Below are positions 15,013-22,953 of a stretch of DNA of 37,357 bases, piece after piece. The notes beneath the pieces are model-generated. The model was not told where the DNA came from and did not search any database. It saw only the letters and a program-made list of their open reading frames with translations. The stretch spans positions 1-37,357 of the forward strand of contig JAUWGE010000016.1 in assembly GCA_030606565.1 (NCBI GenBank). The letters run 5' to 3'. The number at the start of each line of letters is the position of its first letter. The stretch's first letter is position 1. The DNA comes from Candidatus Bipolaricaulota bacterium (GTDB taxonomy: Bacteria; Bipolaricaulota; Bipolaricaulia; UBA7950; UBA9294). A program made the translations under genes and the position numbers.

Positions 15013-15932
15013 GGGGTCAAATCTTGTTTTTTGACTTCTTTGCGTGCTTCTGCTGTGCGATCCGACTGATGGTGGAGTAGTGCAGGCCAAGGTAATCTCC
15101 AATCTGACCCAGCGTATAGCCATGCTCCATGTACGCTTTATATATCTGCTCGTTTCGCTTTGCCTTGTCGCGTTTGGCTCCTCGAAACAGCGTCGACAGC
15201 GTTGGCCGTACGAGGAACCGTTGCGCCTTGGGTATCTCTTTCAGCGGCGCTCTACCTTTAAGTGGAGCGACCATTCTCTTAACGAACGCATCGCTACCCA
15301 ATAGCACTCCACCGCGCAGCTGTTCCCAGATCGTCTGGCCTCTGCCTTCAGCGACAAACTGTCGGTACGCGAGTTGCGCTTTCCGTTTGCGGGACGCAAA
15401 TTGAGCCAAGATCCAGTCTACCGTCAGGAACTCAGGCACCCGTCTTTCTCCTGATGTGGCTGTGTAACTGCACCACTTCCAATAGCGAGGGTGGCGAACG
15501 ATCTTCGCGCGAACGGGATTCAACACCACATATCGAGCCACTTCCAACAGGTAGCTGTCTTTGTCGACGAGGATGGATTTGAACCTTCCCTGGAGGACGT
15601 GCCCTACTCGGCCATGTCGACGATTGAAGCCTTGCGTGTAGACCCCGTTGAGCTGCCGCATCCCGTGTGACAGATTGGCGTCGGGTGTCTCGACGAGGAG
15701 ATGGTAGTGATCCTCCATCAGGCAGTAAGCATGGCACAACCAGTTGAATCGATCGACAACCGATGCCAGAACCGTTAGAAAGGCTTCCCGGTCCTCGTCG
15801 TTGAGGAAGATCGGTTCGCGGGCATTCCCGCGGGCTGTAATGTGATATGCTGCCCCTGGATACTCTAAGCGCAGTAGTCTTGCCATAACTTAATGATACT
15901 ACAAACTGACTCAAAAGACAAGATTCGACCCC
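15013..15932 (-). mobile_element. RAYT/IS200-like element bounded by 15-bp inverted repeats
   Basis: GGGGTCAAATCTTGT (15013-15027) and ACAAGATTCGACCCC (15918-15932) are inverted repeats with one mismatch, enclosing a single Y1-transposase gene whose stop codon lies within the left repeat. Y1-type transposases of the REP-associated group are often bordered by such GGGGTC... sequences. The gene is intact. No target duplication is expected, because these enzymes work by single-strand transfer. Confidence 0.75.
15017..15886 (-). CDS. REP-associated tyrosine transposase-like protein (Y1_Tnp, HUH)
   Basis: The 289-residue protein starts MARLLRLEYPGAAYHITARG, typical of RAYT proteins. The HUH metal site is H60-Y-H62 in MEDHYHLLVE, and the probable catalytic tyrosine is Y119 in RYVVLNPVRAKIV. 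The GRFKSILV segment is also present. A C-terminal helix-turn-helix-like part (about 250-280, YTLGQIGDYLGLHYSTISRI) is the usual DnaA-like/HTH tail of the longer RAYTs. Such enzymes nick and join single-stranded DNA hairpins, and may be responsible for hairpin-type repeats in the genome. All key residues are present. Confidence 0.92.
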   Translation of the reverse strand: MARLLRLEYPGAAYHITARGNAREPIFLNDEDREAFLTVLASVVDRFNWLCHAYCLMEDHYHLLVETPDANLSHGMRQLNGVYTQGFNRRHGRVGHVLQGRFKSILVDKDSYLLEVARYVVLNPVRAKIVRHPRYWKWCSYTATSGERRVPEFLTVDWILAQFASRKRKAQLAYRQFVAEGRGQTIWEQLRGGVLLGSDAFVKRMVAPLKGRAPLKEIPKAQRFLVRPTLSTLFRGAKRDKAKRNEQIYKAYMEHGYTLGQIGDYLGLHYSTISRIAQQKHAKKSKNKI

Positions 15933-15955
15933 TAATGCTCTCTAAAATTCTCACA

Positions 15956-16300
15956 CTAGAAGTCAAACCTCAATCCCACCTTGCCGCCGAAGTTGGTCGT
16001 TCCGGCCCCTATCGGCCACGGTACCAGTACGTCCAAATCACCGGGCAGGCTCAAGGGAGTTTCTGGTATAGGGATCTCCAAGCCAGCGGGCTCAAGCTGG
16101 GGCAGATAGAACTTCGCTACAAAAACTGCTGGCCCGACGGGAGTCAAGCGAGCCTCAATCGCGAGACCGATAGGTAACGTTAGCTGAACCGATAAGGCCA
16201 AGGGTACCTTTACGGCAATCCCCAACTGTGGCGTCGAACTAGCATAGGAAGCCCCTACCAGCGCTGCAAGTGCAACAAGCAAAATGAGAAACGTTCTCAT
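15956..16300 (-). CDS. Small secreted protein, unknown
   Basis: The 114-residue protein has a clear signal peptide (MRTFLILLVALAALVGASYA, cleavage near SYAS) and AGGAGGG 10 nt before the ATG. The mature part is rich in alternating hydrophobic residues (VKVPLALSVQLTLPIGLAIE) and ends in LRFDF. The alternation and the terminal phenylalanine resemble a small outer-membrane beta structure. That is inference only, as the protein is too short for a standard porin. No family is recognised. It stands alone beside the RAYT element. Confidence 0.7.
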   Translation of the reverse strand: MRTFLILLVALAALVGASYASSTPQLGIAVKVPLALSVQLTLPIGLAIEARLTPVGPAVFVAKFYLPQLEPAGLEIPIPETPLSLPGDLDVLVPWPIGAGTTNFGGKVGLRFDF

Positions 16301-16429
16301 GTGTTTCTTTCCCTCCTATCTGGAAGCAGCTATTCTACTCATCATTGGCAGATTCTCTATCATAGAAGAGTCTATGTATCTGGGAGATTCCTGTCACTTT
16401 TTCAGCGCCACAGATTCGCCACGATCTCG

Positions 16430-16529
16430 CAGACCGGGTTCGAAGGCAGGATGACAGAAAAGGCTACTATGGAGGTAAACTGAGAGTTATCTACGTGAAA
16501 CGGCGCGCGTTTTCAGGGATGACATCGGA
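16430..16529. repeat. 100-bp direct repeat, copy A
   Basis: This segment and 16822-16920 align along their whole length with scattered substitutions. Shared landmarks are CAGACCGGGTTCGAAG, AGGATGACAGAAA, ATGGAGG-AAACTGAGAG, AAACGGCGCGCG and TTTCAGGGATG-CATCGGA. Similarity stops abruptly on both sides. Copy A ends 6 bp before the start codon of the small cysteine-rich ORF. Confidence 0.75.
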
Positions 16530-16535
16530 AGTACA

Positions 16536-16745
16536 ATGTCGCCAAACACCGCTCCAACAAGTGCCACTAGTGGCCTCGGTATCGGGCACTCTTATTGCGA
16601 ATTTTGGATCACTTCCTGCAAGTCCTGCAAGGGTTGCAGTTCTTGCGCAACAGGCACAATTCACTGCAACAACATTCGCGTTGCGATAAGTCTAGAAGGT
16701 CCAAGTACCCATCCTGAAGCTATGCCTGTATGCAATCTCTGTTGA
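16536..16745 (+). CDS. Small cysteine-rich peptide with symmetrical C-x6-C-x2-C-x2-C-x2-C-x6-C core
   Basis: The ORF encodes 69 residues. An unremarkable 20-residue N-terminus (MSPNTAPTSATSGLGIGHSY) is followed by six cysteines spaced 6-2-2-2-6 (start CEFWITSC, end SCATGTIHC), then a 25-residue tail ending in CNLC. The dense cysteines and the SCxxGxxxC ending recall ranthipeptide (SCIFF-like) precursors or small metal-binding peptides. No maturase or exporter is adjacent, and the ribosome-binding site is weak (GGAAG 5 nt before ATG). It lies between the two direct repeats. This may be a real peptide gene or a chance frame; evidence is limited to the pattern. Confidence 0.4.
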   Translation: MSPNTAPTSATSGLGIGHSYCEFWITSCKSCKGCSSCATGTIHCNNIRVAISLEGPSTHPEAMPVCNLC

Positions 16746-16821
16746 GATTGACGGCAGTGCTACCGGCCGATTATGTCTCATGGAAGCGCAACCTCATCTC
16801 AGACCGCAGAGATGACTCCGA

Positions 16822-16920
16822 CAGACCGGGTTCGAAGACAGGATGACAGAAAGGCAACCATGGAGGCAAACTGAGAGGCACCCATCAGAAACGGCGCGCG
16901 CTTTCAGGGATGTCATCGGA
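16822..16920. repeat. ~100-bp direct repeat, copy B
   Basis: This is the second copy of the 16430-16529 segment, about 85-90% identical by eye, ending 8 bp before the 3' end of the Ig-like protein gene. It has the same landmarks as copy A but is followed by unrelated sequence, so no second cysteine-rich ORF accompanies it. Confidence 0.75.
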
Positions 16921-16927
16921 TTGCCCC

Positions 16928-18793
16928 TCAAGGAGATCGCAACAATTGAGGCAAGCGCTTTCCTATTGGCCCAAGATTGAATGAAAGCTCGAAAACGAGG
17001 AAGAGTCCGCCCTGTCGAGTGTGTATTACTTGTTCATAGATCGTCTCTATTGTGGCTACGCTGAACCTGTCTTGCTCGAACAGAGTGACCGCATAGTCCT
17101 TGGCGATCCTTGTTGTTGTGTGCAGCTCGTGGTATCCGATCCCAAGACGGAAGATTTCGTCAATGAAACGTACTTGTCCATCTTGGTGCCAAAGAGAGAT
17201 GAGAGGGGCGTTGAGAGCGAGGGAAAGCTTGACCCAGCCGGATGAAACCACGTATTCGTCTCGCACTTCCAGAAGTTGCGGCTCAGGATCAAATGCACGA
17301 GGGGTGGAAGCCCGAATAAAGGAGTAGCCCCCGAACTCTGTGATCAGTTGAGGGCGCAGCATCTCCTGCACGGATTCGATCGTATCGAGACCAACTACTG
17401 GGAATCTAATACCACGTATTGCTAAAGGATTTCTCGAGAGCAACACGTCGTATCTACCCCCGATCCTAATATGCGGACAGAACGATGCAGATACGTCCCA
17501 CGGTGGGCCGGAAGGCCATAGTGATACTCCACATCCTAAGACCGAAAGAAGGTCCTCGCCAGTTTTCAGGGCATTGCGTAAAGCAATCTGTGTGCTCCGT
17601 GTGACGTTCTTAGCATAGCCGAGCAATTCGGCCAGACCTTCTCCCAGAACGAGGGATGAAGTCTGTACAAAGGTGTTTCCAGCGAGATCTGTACAAGAGA
17701 TCTCAACAAAGATCGGCTGATCTATCTCTCGCCGGGAGAGAAATAGAAGATGCCCCCCGAGCGGTTTACCGTTGACCACGTAATCGCAGCGTGTGTTCTC
17801 AGGAGAGAACGCGGATAAGACGACAATGCCGTTTTCATGGATAGGGACCTCACCAGATGGAATGCTGAGATCTACCTGCGGAGGGGTCTTGTCAACAAAG
17901 ATATTGGCCTGCATCTCCGTAGTATTCTCGGCCTGATCGACAGCTCTGAGTATGATGAGCTGCTCGCCTTCTGGCAGTAGAGATACATCCAGACTAGGCC
18001 CCACCTGAAGAGGGTCGGAGCTCCCAAAGGCAAACCACTCGTTTCTGTCAGGATTCGTCTCAGTGACATCAGGTTCCAGTACTGCTCCAGCACAGACAAC
18101 ACCCGTGTCTGGAATACCCAGAGATGTGATCACCGGATCAGTGTTATCGACAACGAACCGCACAACCCTCTCTGTTGTATTTCCTATCTCGTCTCTCGCA
18201 TGCACGCGCAGGCTATGGTAGCCATCTGCAAGTCTAGCAGTGCCGAAAGCCCCGGGCGGGATCAGAACCATCTCATCTAGAACCATCTCGTAGTGGATCT
18301 GCTCATCGACCGAACTGCAGCCAAGTTGAAGAACTCCTCCGACTATCTCACCTTCGGAGATGCCGTGAACAGTGATAGCTGGTCCGGTGTTATCGACGCG
18401 AAAGGTCGTCTGCTCACTGAAGACAACGCGGCGACCATGGCGGACCTCCACGCCTAGTCTGTATTCGGCGTCAACGAGTGCTACCGTATCAAGTGTGATA
18501 GGAAGCCCGCTCTCACAGTTGCTCACACGTACCACAGACTCGCCCCCCGGTCCTTTGATCTGTAGGCTGCATTCTCGCAGGTTTCCCCCCGATATAGACA
18601 GATTGAGGGTGCGAATGCCTTGAACTGTTTCACCTTCCACTACTCCCAGCACCGCTACATGCAGGGGTACTTTCTGAAACGAACGCATCGTGTAATAGAC
18701 TCCCATGGCTGTCAAGAGCACTGTCAATAACGTAAGAAGTAGTATCGAGTATTGGCTGATTCTTTCCAGAGAGAAGGTCCTCTTCTTGGTCAT
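16928..18793 (-). CDS. Membrane-anchored protein with Ig-like (bacterial adhesin-type) repeats
   Basis: The product is 621 residues from the ATG at 18793, chosen because AGGAGGG precedes it (an upstream frame to 18841 has no such site). A short cytoplasmic N-terminus is followed by one membrane segment (ILLLTLLTVLLTAMGVYY, about 17-34) without obvious cleavage, so the bulk is extracytoplasmic. Three or four beta-sandwich repeats follow, each with VDNTGPAIT-, VDNTDPVIT- or VDKTPPQVD-type linkers and DEIGNTTERV or DQAENTTEM motifs typical of bacterial Ig-like/Ig-associated domains. The C-terminal ~200 residues match nothing I know. Codon use (more AGA, TCT, lower GC) differs from the genes around it. 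Function unknown; surface or cell-wall role inferred. Confidence 0.72.
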   Translation of the reverse strand: MTKKRTFSLERISQYSILLLTLLTVLLTAMGVYYTMRSFQKVPLHVAVLGVVEGETVQGIRTLNLSISGGNLRECSLQIKGPGGESVVRVSNCESGLPITLDTVALVDAEYRLGVEVRHGRRVVFSEQTTFRVDNTGPAITVHGISEGEIVGGVLQLGCSSVDEQIHYEMVLDEMVLIPPGAFGTARLADGYHSLRVHARDEIGNTTERVVRFVVDNTDPVITSLGIPDTGVVCAGAVLEPDVTETNPDRNEWFAFGSSDPLQVGPSLDVSLLPEGEQLIILRAVDQAENTTEMQANIFVDKTPPQVDLSIPSGEVPIHENGIVVLSAFSPENTRCDYVVNGKPLGGHLLFLSRREIDQPIFVEISCTDLAGNTFVQTSSLVLGEGLAELLGYAKNVTRSTQIALRNALKTGEDLLSVLGCGVSLWPSGPPWDVSASFCPHIRIGGRYDVLLSRNPLAIRGIRFPVVGLDTIESVQEMLRPQLITEFGGYSFIRASTPRAFDPEPQLLEVRDEYVVSSGWVKLSLALNAPLISLWHQDGQVRFIDEIFRLGIGYHELHTTTRIAKDYAVTLFEQDRFSVATIETIYEQVIHTRQGGLFLVFELSFNLGPIGKRLPQLLRSP

Positions 18794-19041
18794 GCACCCT
18801 CCTGGTTCCACGGATGATGGCGACGCTCCCCATGTTCCCACCTATACTACGAGTTTCGACAGAAGGATCAACCACTGTCATCGAGGCGAATCTTGGCTGA
18901 AGTAGCGACTACACACCCCTAGGACATGCTCCCCAGATGAGCATTAGCCCATTCTTGCTGGCAGCCTTTAGGAATACGAGTAGTGACGCCTTGTCGCTTA
19001 CATTTTGTATTCGTGGGTTGTGTGCGGGGCAGTGGATGCCC

Positions 19042-19069
19042 TTGATGCGCCTGGCTGGTTGTGTATACT
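19042..19069 (+). promoter_or_regulatory. Sigma70-type promoter of the tetR-ABC exporter operon
   Basis: TTGATG (19042-19047), 16 bp, then TATACT (19064-19069). Transcription would start near 19076, about 33 nt before the TetR start codon. Confidence 0.55.
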
Positions 19070-19080
19070 CTGTGACCACA

Positions 19081-19097
19081 TGAGGAAAATATTCTCA
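19081..19097. promoter_or_regulatory. Palindrome at the transcription start, candidate TetR operator
   Basis: TGAGGAAAATATTCTCA is a near-perfect palindrome (TGAGAA/TTCTCA with one extra base), placed just after the predicted start site and before the regulator's own gene. This is the usual place for autorepression by TetR proteins. No binding data are available, so the role is inferred. Confidence 0.45.
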
Positions 19098-19108
19098 AGG
19101 ATATAACC

Positions 19109-19738
19109 ATGCCACGAGCATTCACGGCGGCAGAGAAGGAGACGATTCGCGACAGGCTGCTGGGAGCGGGGCGTTCTTGCTTCCTGCGCTACGGCCTGAA
19201 GAAGACGACGATCGAGGATGTCGTTGGGCCGGCGGGGATCGCCAAGTCGAGCTTCTACTTGTTCTTCGAGTCCAAAGAGGCCTTGTACGTTGAGGTGATG
19301 ATGGCGGAGATGCCAACGATGTTGAAGCGACTCATCGATTCATCGTTTGGAGCTACAGACGACACGAGGGAAGCGGTGATTCTTCTGCTCAAGGAAATCG
19401 TGCACGAGATCGAGACAAACGAGATGGCCCGCATCTTGCTCGACGATCCGATGGAACTTGAGCGTCTTGCCGAGGGGTTGGACTTTGAAGGCATCCTCCA
19501 ACGTTCGGCGGGGATGTTTGCCCCCCTGCTGGGCGAGATCGTTCAGGCTCAGGAGCGAGGGGAGATCATTCCTGGGGATCCGCAACAGATCATGTACTCC
19601 CTTGGTTTGATCAAGCTAATCCCCGTCAACCGCGATCGACTTCCCGGTAAGCTGTACCAGTCGATGCTCGAGTTCATTCCGCAGGTGATCGCCGACGGGC
19701 TGACCTGTCCGGCAAGGAGACAGAAGGAGGACAGATGA
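19109..19738 (+). CDS. TetR/AcrR family transcriptional regulator
   Basis: The 209-residue protein has an N-terminal TetR DNA-binding domain (about 10-60): GAGRSCFLRYGLKKTTIEDV followed by AGIAKSSFYLFFESKEALY, the classic helix-turn-helix with the F/Y-x-F-F-x-S-K-E-x-L ending. The C-terminal ligand domain is all-helical and not assignable. It is the first gene of a five-gene cluster and its stop overlaps the next start (ATGA), so it probably represses the exporter and is induced by a substrate of it. Confidence 0.92.
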   Translation: MPRAFTAAEKETIRDRLLGAGRSCFLRYGLKKTTIEDVVGPAGIAKSSFYLFFESKEALYVEVMMAEMPTMLKRLIDSSFGATDDTREAVILLLKEIVHEIETNEMARILLDDPMELERLAEGLDFEGILQRSAGMFAPLLGEIVQAQERGEIIPGDPQQIMYSLGLIKLIPVNRDRLPGKLYQSMLEFIPQVIADGLTCPARRQKEDR

Positions 19739-20964
19739 ACCTCATGACAACGCGGATTGCCTGGCGCAATCTGTGGCGCCATACGCAACGAACGATCTTG
19801 ATGATCGCCATCGTTGCCTTCGGCAGTTGGGTGATCCTGGTGATGTGGGGCTTCGCAGACGGGATGATCCGGTCGATGACGGACACGCAGATTGTCTATA
19901 ACCAGGGCGATCTTCAGCTACGGGCAGCCGGATATGCCGACGATCCGGTACCGTCCAATGGGTTGACGCCTGAGCAGGTCCTCAGTGCACAGGAAGTGCT
20001 TGCAGACGCTCGCGTCGAAGCTTCCTCCGCGCGCTTGGAGACCTACGGCATGCTTCGCAGCTCGTACGGATCCGACGGCGTGATCATTCGCGGCATCGAT
20101 CCCCTCAACGAGCAACTCGTGACCAAGCTCCACGAAACGGTCGTCGAGGGCCGGTACATTGCAGAACCAGGTGAGATCCTGATGTCTGCCAAGATGGCCG
20201 AATCACTGGATATTCGGCTCGGCGAGCGTATTGTGCTGCTAGCGCAAGGTGAGTCCGGCACGAGCTCGCAGGCGTTTCGCGCCGTCGGCTTCTTCACCAG
20301 CAACTTGGGCTCGCTGGACAATGTTGTATCAATTCCGTTGGAGGACGCACACACGATGTCCGAATGGAGCGGATTGACCTCGATTGCCATCAACCTGCCC
20401 GCCGGCGCATCTACAGGTCGGAACGCTACAAGGCTACAGGAACAGCTGACGGTCGCAGGCATTGAAGGAATCGAAGTCGCCGACTACTTCGCACTCAATC
20501 CATTTGCTCGCATCATGATCCAAGGATCGACGATCAAGATGATCCCAATGGTCATCATGATCGCGCTGATGGCCGGATTTGGCGTCGCTAACACGGCGTT
20601 TTACTCGGTGCTGGAGCGAACGAGGGAATTCGGCGTGATGACGGCCGTCGGCATGAGCCGCAAGCTGTTGGCTCAAATGGTGCTGATGGAATCAGTGTTC
20701 GTCTCCGGCATCGGATTCGTTGTCGGGGGCAGCGTCGGATACGGATGCCTCATCTACTTGTCACGTTATGGCTTGAACTTCGGCGACAGCATGGCGGAGT
20801 TCGGCTCCGAATTAGGCATTCCCACCATCATATATGCCTCGACATCCGGATGGTATTGGGTGGCCGCCTTTTCGGTGGTCGTGTTCACGGCCTTGGTCGC
20901 GGCCTGGTATCCAGCGCGGCGAGCCAATCGCCTCGAACCTGTCACGGCCATTCGCGAAGGCTAG
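19735..20964 (+). CDS. ABC transporter permease, FtsX/MacB type
   Basis: The 409-residue protein has the MacB/LolCE topology: an N-terminal membrane helix (about 17-40, following RIAWRNLWRHTQRT), a large periplasmic MacB-PCD-like domain (about 45-265) and three C-terminal helices. SVLERTREFGVMTAVGMSRK marks the FtsX coupling loop. The last residues (ARRANRLEPVTAIREG) are the family's typical ending. GGAGG precedes the start. It probably pairs with the second permease (21718-22953) on the single ATPase. Substrates of this group include lipoproteins, peptides and drugs; none can be chosen here. Confidence 0.92.
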   Translation: MNLMTTRIAWRNLWRHTQRTILMIAIVAFGSWVILVMWGFADGMIRSMTDTQIVYNQGDLQLRAAGYADDPVPSNGLTPEQVLSAQEVLADARVEASSARLETYGMLRSSYGSDGVIIRGIDPLNEQLVTKLHETVVEGRYIAEPGEILMSAKMAESLDIRLGERIVLLAQGESGTSSQAFRAVGFFTSNLGSLDNVVSIPLEDAHTMSEWSGLTSIAINLPAGASTGRNATRLQEQLTVAGIEGIEVADYFALNPFARIMIQGSTIKMIPMVIMIALMAGFGVANTAFYSVLERTREFGVMTAVGMSRKLLAQMVLMESVFVSGIGFVVGGSVGYGCLIYLSRYGLNFGDSMAEFGSELGIPTIIYASTSGWYWVAAFSVVVFTALVAAWYPARRANRLEPVTAIREG

Positions 20965-20977
20965 GAAAGGAGATCTC

Positions 20978-21718
20978 ATGAATCGAATCACCGTTTGGAC
21001 AACACTGCTTGTGATCGTCTTGATCGGGTTCTTCGCCATCGCTCAGGAAGAAGCCTTGGATGCCGAGGCCATTCTCGATCGCGTCAATTCCGCTTGGCAA
21101 GGCGACAGTTTCCACGCTGTGCTGAGCCTGGAGGTTACGCTCGGTGGGCAGACCAAGTCGCACGTACTCGAGGTCTGGACCCTGGGCGAGGAGCTAGCGC
21201 TCATTCGCGTGCTGGAACCAGAGATTGATTTCAACTCGGGATATCTCCAGTTGGGCGACAACCTTTGGTACTACTCGCCATCCGTCGGTTCGATCAAGCT
21301 GCCGGCAGTGGCACTTGGCGATGCCCTGTTCGGAGCCGGACCCTCGTTGGACGACCTATCCCACGGAACCCTGTCCGATGACTATGACGCGGCCGTCGAG
21401 GTTACGGAAACCGGCTATTTCCTGACACTGATTCCGCATCTGGATGCGCCCGTGGTGTACGGCAAGCTCGAAATCTGGGTTTCGGCTGACTACGTGATGG
21501 AGAAGCTGGTTTACTACAACCAGCGAGAAGGCGTGCTGCAAACGGCCGATTTCTTGGATGTTATTGAGGTCGGCAAGCGAACGTTCCCAACGACGATCGT
21601 CATCGAGGACGCGTTCGGCGACCGTACGACCCAGCGGATCGAAAACCCGGAATTCGACATCGAGATCGAACCGTCGTTCTTCAGCCTGGATACGTTCGAG
21701 GCTTGGGGGGATGACTAA
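20978..21718 (+). CDS. LolA-like outer-membrane lipoprotein-sorting protein
   Basis: The product is 246 residues from the ATG at 20978 (AAAGGAG upstream). The frame extends further upstream into the previous gene, but that part has no ribosome-binding site. A signal peptide (about 1-21, ending FFAIAQ) is followed by the LolA/LolB-like half-barrel: AEAILDRVNSAWQGDSFHAV, then YLQLGDNLWYYSPSVGSIKL and VEKLVYY-type strands. The protein is intermediate between periplasmic LolA and DUF4292/sorting proteins. Placed between two MacB-like permeases, it would be a periplasmic carrier for whatever they release. Its presence argues for an outer membrane. Confidence 0.82.
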   Translation: MNRITVWTTLLVIVLIGFFAIAQEEALDAEAILDRVNSAWQGDSFHAVLSLEVTLGGQTKSHVLEVWTLGEELALIRVLEPEIDFNSGYLQLGDNLWYYSPSVGSIKLPAVALGDALFGAGPSLDDLSHGTLSDDYDAAVEVTETGYFLTLIPHLDAPVVYGKLEIWVSADYVMEKLVYYNQREGVLQTADFLDVIEVGKRTFPTTIVIEDAFGDRTTQRIENPEFDIEIEPSFFSLDTFEAWGDD

Positions 21719-22953
21719 TGAAAGCGGCGATTCGACATTTGAAGAGGAATCGGGGTCGTACGATTCTCACGCTTCTCGCCGTGCTGATCCCCGTGTATTT
21801 CCTCGTCTTCATGTTCGGGTTCAGCAATTCCATCGTGTCAGATATGTTTGAGACAGCCACCCGCATTGATACCGGACACTTCCAGGTCCGGCACATCGAA
21901 CGGCGCGGCATGGGTTCAGCCATCCCGCTGATGCAGGATTCCGAATCGGTCCTGGCTGCCCTGGACGAGATCGACGGCGTCGAGTGGCGAACCGTTCGAT
22001 TGGACATGCCGGCACTGGCCTCAGCCGCTGATCGATCGCAAACGATCTACATTCAGGGCGTCGTACCGGAGGAGATCGCGCCCATCAGCTCCATCGGCGA
22101 CTTGGTCGTCGAAGGGACCTATCTGAGAAACGGCCAGAACGGCGCCGTGATCGGAGAAGAACTGGCCGACCTGTTGAACGTCGGCGTAGGGGATGAGATG
22201 GCGTTATTGTGCGCCCATCCCGAAACCGGCCTCGGCGTACTCAAGGTTCCCGTCGTCGGCATCTATCAAGCACCGATCTCAGCGATGGGACGAACAATCA
22301 TTCACACTACTCTGACCACGGCACGACAGCTGGCGCGCAGTCCCGCCGCCACCGCCGTCGTCGTCAGAGTTGATGATGTGGAGGGTCCCTGGGACGTCGG
22401 CAAGATCGAAGCCGTCACCGCTCAGCTGACCGGCTCGCTGCCTGACGAGCTGGAGGTCTTGGATTGGCGTGAGCTGGCGCCACAGGTGAGCGGCTACATG
22501 CGCATTCTGCAACCGGCCATGATCATCTTCGCCGCCGTCTTCTTCGGTCTCGGCGCACTCGTCGTGCTGAACACGCTGTACTTGTCGGTGATGGAGCGTA
22601 CGCGCGAGCTGGGCCTGATCATCTCGTTGGGCGCGTCTCGATGGCGCGTCATCCGCATGATCCTTACCGAGGCGGGATTGATCGCAGTCATCGGCGCGGT
22701 CTATGGCGCCCTCATCGGCGTAGCCTTGGTTTGGATCGTGGAAGCATTCGGCGGCATTCCTCTCCCAGGCGCCGACCTCGCCGACTACATGAAGGTCGTC
22801 GGCATGAGCCCGGTGTTGCACATGATGATTAGCTGGCCCCAAGTGGTCGTTTCCGCTGTGACGATGGTCGGAGTGGCCATCCTGGCGGCATGGTTCCCGG
22901 CGTATCGAGCCTCGAAGCTCGAGCCGGTGGAGGCGATGAGATATGTCGAATAA
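21718..22953 (+). CDS. ABC transporter permease, FtsX/MacB type, second copy
   Basis: The 411-residue protein is built like the 19735-20964 product: first helix near 14-34 (RTILTLLAVLIPVYFLVFMF), a periplasmic domain and three C-terminal helices, with VMERTRELGLIISLGASRWR as coupling motif and [14 protein letters not shown] at the end. The start ATG overlaps the preceding stop (TAATG). The two permeases are divergent in sequence, so they form a heterodimer or work with different carriers. No sign of damage. Confidence 0.92.
   Translation: MKAAIRHLKRNRGRTILTLLAVLIPVYFLVFMFGFSNSIVSDMFETATRIDTGHFQVRHIERRGMGSAIPLMQDSESVLAALDEIDGVEWRTVRLDMPALASAADRSQTIYIQGVVPEEIAPISSIGDLVVEGTYLRNGQNGAVIGEELADLLNVGVGDEMALLCAHPETGLGVLKVPVVGIYQAPISAMGRTIIHTTLTTARQLARSPAATAVVVRVDDVEGPWDVGKIEAVTAQLTGSLPDELEVLDWRELAPQVSGYMRILQPAMIIFAAVFFGLGALVVLNTLYLSVMERTRELGLIISLGASRWRVIRMILTEAGLIAVIGAVYGALIGVALVWIVEAFGGIPLPGADLADYMKVVGMSPVLHMMISWPQVVVSAVTMVGVAILAAWFPAYRASKLEPVEAMRYVE

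Larger units (their letters stand above)
16301..16927. other. Gene-poor stretch with a duplicated segment and one small ORF
   Basis: Apart from two ~100-bp direct repeats (16430-16529, 16822-16920) and the cysteine-rich ORF at 16536-16745, nothing is recognised. The repeat period is 392 bp. No promoter or terminator is convincing. Confidence 0.5.
18794..19108. other. Divergent intergenic region
   Basis: This region separates the Ig-like gene (minus) from the TetR gene (plus). It holds the TetR-side promoter and operator-like palindrome listed separately. No other gene is visible. Confidence 0.5.

Noticed and set aside
22279-22842. 187-codon frame antisense to the second permease
   Set aside because: His/Asp-rich shadow; the permease frame has clear family motifs.
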